The notes under the pieces: model-generated
What the model saw: the letters and a program-made list of their open reading frames with translations, nothing else
Database searches by the model: none
Told to the model about the DNA's origin: nothing
Part shown: in pieces, positions 61,140 to 64,000 of the stretch
How the letters are laid out: every line of letters starts with the position of its first letter
Position numbering within the stretch: position 1 is the stretch's first letter
Source: Cryphonectria parasitica EP155
Lineage: Eukaryota; Ascomycota; Sordariomycetes; Diaporthales; Cryphonectriaceae
Direction of reading: 5' to 3'
DNA: 64,000 nucleotides
Assembly (NCBI RefSeq): GCF_011745365.1
Contig: NW_024468913.1
Span: 2,294,001 to 2,358,000, forward strand
Program-made: the position numbers and the translations under genes

Positions 61140-63192
61140 TGGGGAGAAGGGAAAAGGGGGAAACCGCTTTTGCGGCCGCCAGCGCAGTAATCGGACAACG
61201 AAGTTCCATTTCTCTCCCTCCTACGGGTTCACAGTATTCAAATCTTGAAAAGCACCTGACGTTTTTGGATAAGCAAGTGGTCAGAACATTATCGTACATG
61301 CATGCACTGTATCTTGGGTACTTCTGGAATACGACGTGTCCCTTGACATTCTTATTTCCCCTCATCAAAACAATCAGAAACCTTGAGAAAGTTATCGAGC
61401 CTTATGAGATCGAGTAACACAACGTCCCTCGTATCAAGTCGAGGTTCAACTCTCCTTTTTCGACAAGATTGTTTTCCTTGGCGGGTTTGTGAGCAGGAAG
61501 GAGCAAGCAACAGGGGCTACAGTGCTTACAAGGGATTTCCTTCAGGCCCAGCTAGCACTAGAGGGATTTTTCTTTGTCAACAACAGCATCATCAACAATG
61601 ACTATTCTAACCCACTCTTGTTACCAGAGGTCGTAATTCAACCTTTTTCACAAATCAAACCAGCTAGGGGTCTGTACTGTACGCCGTCTTCTTGATGGAA
61701 TTGGCAAGATGGTGGCAACTCGACTGACTTCAACAGGGCCATTTCTTTCTTGTCAATAAAAATAAAGAAGAAAAAACGGGGATGACAGGATGACGGTAAG
61801 CATCAGATTGAAAGGGCGCCGAGGGTGTGAAGGTCATCTCATCGCGTCCACGGGCCAGGGCTAAGACCCGCTTGTTTGTTTCCGGTATAACACGCCATTG
61901 GCCAAGTAAGCGACGATGGCTGCCAGGCGCAGTAGCTTATTTACAGCAGGATTGCCGTGAGGCTGACCTCGACCTCTTCTCTTTCGCCCTGAGGAAGGGA
62001 GAGGGGGCCAGAAATGGTGTGAGTTTTTGGAGACAATCCCTCTCTTTCACTCTCTATCACGCGAACGTGGCCAGCTACCTGCATTGGGCTCAGACGCCCA
62101 AGCCTTTACCGTTGTACGTCTCATTCCATCCATCACCACAGTCTCGAGGCGGTTCGTCACGCGGCAATAAGTGCCCACTGTTATAGGATCCACGGATGGT
62201 CTCACTGCCCGCCACGACGACCTTTGGCACAACAAAACTTGGTTATGCACCTACGCCTGAAGATCACCGCATTCCTCAGCCCGTAACATGTCGACGCTGC
62301 TTGCAGAAAATGGTCTAGAGCCTCAACCCAAACAAGGATTGGACTGCCCCAAGTCCCACTGAGCTACGAGTACCATGCAGTCTTCGCCTGGCCGCCACGC
62401 TGTGCCGCTGGCATGATTATGCAAACATACCCGCGATGGATCGATTTTCGAATCCTTCCAGCTGCCTTGTACCACCAACCTCTCTGTCTCTCACTCCTTT
62501 CTGCACGGCCCCCTAGGTATAGCATAAACAGGGACGTCTCAAGGGAAGGGGGATGCAAGTTCTAGAATGAGGGATACACCTGGGACGTTTTCTGGTTTGC
62601 ACCATCCGTTGCTCGACATTTCTAGGGTTCCTGGAGACGAACCGAGACTCGAGAAAGTGCGAAGCACACACAAAGAGAGGTCTGTGGAAGCAGTCGTTGA
62701 TGACTTTTGGCGTGCTAGCACTGTGGCGTCAGTACCTGCATTGATGCTTTGGATGGATCTGTGATGCTGGGGCGGAATCTTGTTTATTTTTTTCCTTTCA
62801 GGAGAACCTGCACCGTCCTGTCTAGCACCACACAATCTCTCTCTGACACACACAGGCACATGCACGCTTGCAAAGTCACGTCAGCCTTCATTACCTGACC
62901 TTGCCCTTTGTCAGTTCAGTCCAGGGAGATCCGGTTGCCACTCGGCCGGCTTTCTTACCGATCCTGTCTGCTTACGTTGGGCGACTTCCAACCTTCTTTT
63001 CCTATCTTTTTTTCCCCCTCCCTCCTACTTCTTCGAACTCTACACTCAACCCCAACGCTGGTCTATTGCACACTGCCACCGCACACAAACGCATTCGTGG
63101 GAAGAGAGAGAGGCACCGATGGTGGATGACAGCCTCGGCCGAACACGTCGCCGCGAAGACGAGGTGAGGAGACATCTTTTCCCCCGACAAAG
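61140..63192. other. Spacer downstream of COG4
   Basis: About 2 kb with no supported gene; short frames only. The right end, from about 62800, is CT/CA-rich and is probably the promoter and leader of the gene at 63193. Confidence 0.6.
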
Positions 63193-64000
63193 ATGTCCAA
63201 CGCCGGACCTCTCACGACGACATTCACCGCACCGCCGGCCTGCACGACTGCGACCGGCCTCTACCAGATATGGGACGCCACAAACACAGACTCGTTGTAC
63301 TACTATGAGCAGGGGCCGCTGGCCTCGATGACGAGTTGTTACCCGAGTGGTTACGACCCGGTGCCTGAGCAGTACTACTCGCCTGGCTTGTGTCCGAGTG
63401 GGTATACTGCAGCTTGCTCGAGCACGGATGTGGTGTCGGCCACGGTGACGGAGACCGCATTTGCCTGCTGTCCGACGGGTGTCGTATACACGTGTGCGGC
63501 GAGCTCAACGCCAGGCCAGCAGTACCTGGGATGCACGACGAGCTTTGGTGGACCCCTGGCCGTGGCGGGCGTGACGGCGGTATCTGACGGGCAGTCGTAT
63601 ACCACGTCGACGACGGAGAATAATGGATTCGTGATGGGAGCCAACAGCATTGCAGTACGGTTTCGTTCGGGAGACTTTTCGGCCGGTGCGATTGCCACGG
63701 TAAGTTTTCTACAGATGACAATTTGTTTTCGATTGACGAACCACCTGCTGACAACCGTCTCTTCCTTTGTCTCTCAAACATAAGACCTCTGGAACGACGA
63801 CAGCACCATGTCCAATAGAGACAGCATCCATCACGCCGTCGCCGTCGCCGTCAACGGACAGCAAGGCACTGTCGACTGTGGGAATAGCTGGAATAGCAGC
63901 CGGCTCAGCAGGAGGAGCTCTCATCATCGCCAGCTCGCTGGGTCTCTTCCTCTGGCTCCGCAGGAGGAAACAGAGGGCATCACGAGTACAACAGTCGAAA
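63193..64000 (+). CDS. Single-pass membrane protein of the fungal surface type, 3' end cut by the window
   Basis: Exon 1 (63193-63699) and the start of exon 2 (63785 onward) encode at least 241 residues. The first 169 residues are rich in Thr, Ser, Tyr and Cys, with cysteine-containing blocks (CYPSGYDP, CPSGYTAAC, ACCPTGVVYTC) typical of fungal extracellular domains. After the intron (donor GTAAGT, acceptor TAAG at 63784) comes a Ser/Thr/Pro stalk, a membrane helix (TVGIAGIAAGSAGGALIIASSLGLFLWL is the region around 210-230) and a basic stop-transfer RRRKQR. This layout resembles sensor-like or Mid2-like proteins. No classical signal peptide is visible at the N-terminus, so the helix may act as a signal anchor or the start may be wrong. 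The function is not assignable. Confidence 0.75.

Noticed and set aside
1..64000. tRNA genes, 5S rRNA genes, CRISPR arrays and telomere repeats
   Set aside because: I looked for B-box-like GGTTCGA motifs, 5S-like starts, regularly spaced repeats and TTAGGG arrays and found none convincing.

Overview
The window reads as a filamentous ascomycete (Pezizomycotina, most like Sordariomycetes). Genes are split by short introns of about 50-170 bp with GTRNGY donors and CTAA-type branch sites. It encodes an RNA polymerase II largest subunit with a long degenerate C-terminal repeat, a Zn2Cys6 transcription factor, a GH18 chitinase-family protein and a mitochondrial tyrosyl-tRNA synthetase. Splice joins were worked out by hand from donor/acceptor sites, reading phase and family conservation; no search or alignment was run. 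All family names rest on recognition of motifs.

Region 1 (1-24.7 kb) is gene-poor. It holds the 3' part of an unidentified fungal gene at the left edge, a small conserved gene (6977-7252, minus) and a 49-codon cysteine-containing ORF (16707-16856, plus). The rest is about 23 kb of non-coding DNA of ordinary base composition. It contains simple repeats, many long G or C homopolymers, several perfect hairpins, and possibly a decayed retroelement near 1.4-4.1 kb.

Region 2 (24.7-42.7 kb) is a compact housekeeping block: RPB1 (minus), the COMPASS subunit SWD1 (minus), tRNA-His guanylyltransferase THG1 (plus), ubiquilin DSK2 (plus), NPR2 of the GATOR1/SEACIT complex (plus), mitochondrial TyrRS (minus) and the succinate dehydrogenase anchor SDHD (plus). 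SWD1/THG1 and mtTyrRS/SDHD are divergent pairs with shared promoters. The second pair joins two mitochondrial functions and its spacer carries three CCAAT boxes.

Region 3 (42.7-64 kb) is looser and more accessory: a secreted DUF1254/DUF1214 protein, a Zn2Cys6 transcription factor, a GH18 protein whose catalytic Asp and Glu positions read Val and Arg, the Golgi tethering subunit COG4, and the start of a single-pass membrane protein that runs off the right edge.

The most notable points are the apparently inactive GH18 protein, the gene desert with its tiny cysteine-containing ORF and intron-like 3' segment, the perfect 14-bp hairpin downstream of the small conserved gene, the low-complexity insertion in NPR2, the poly-C tracts in three of four introns of the transcription factor, and the tiny terminal exon of RPB1.
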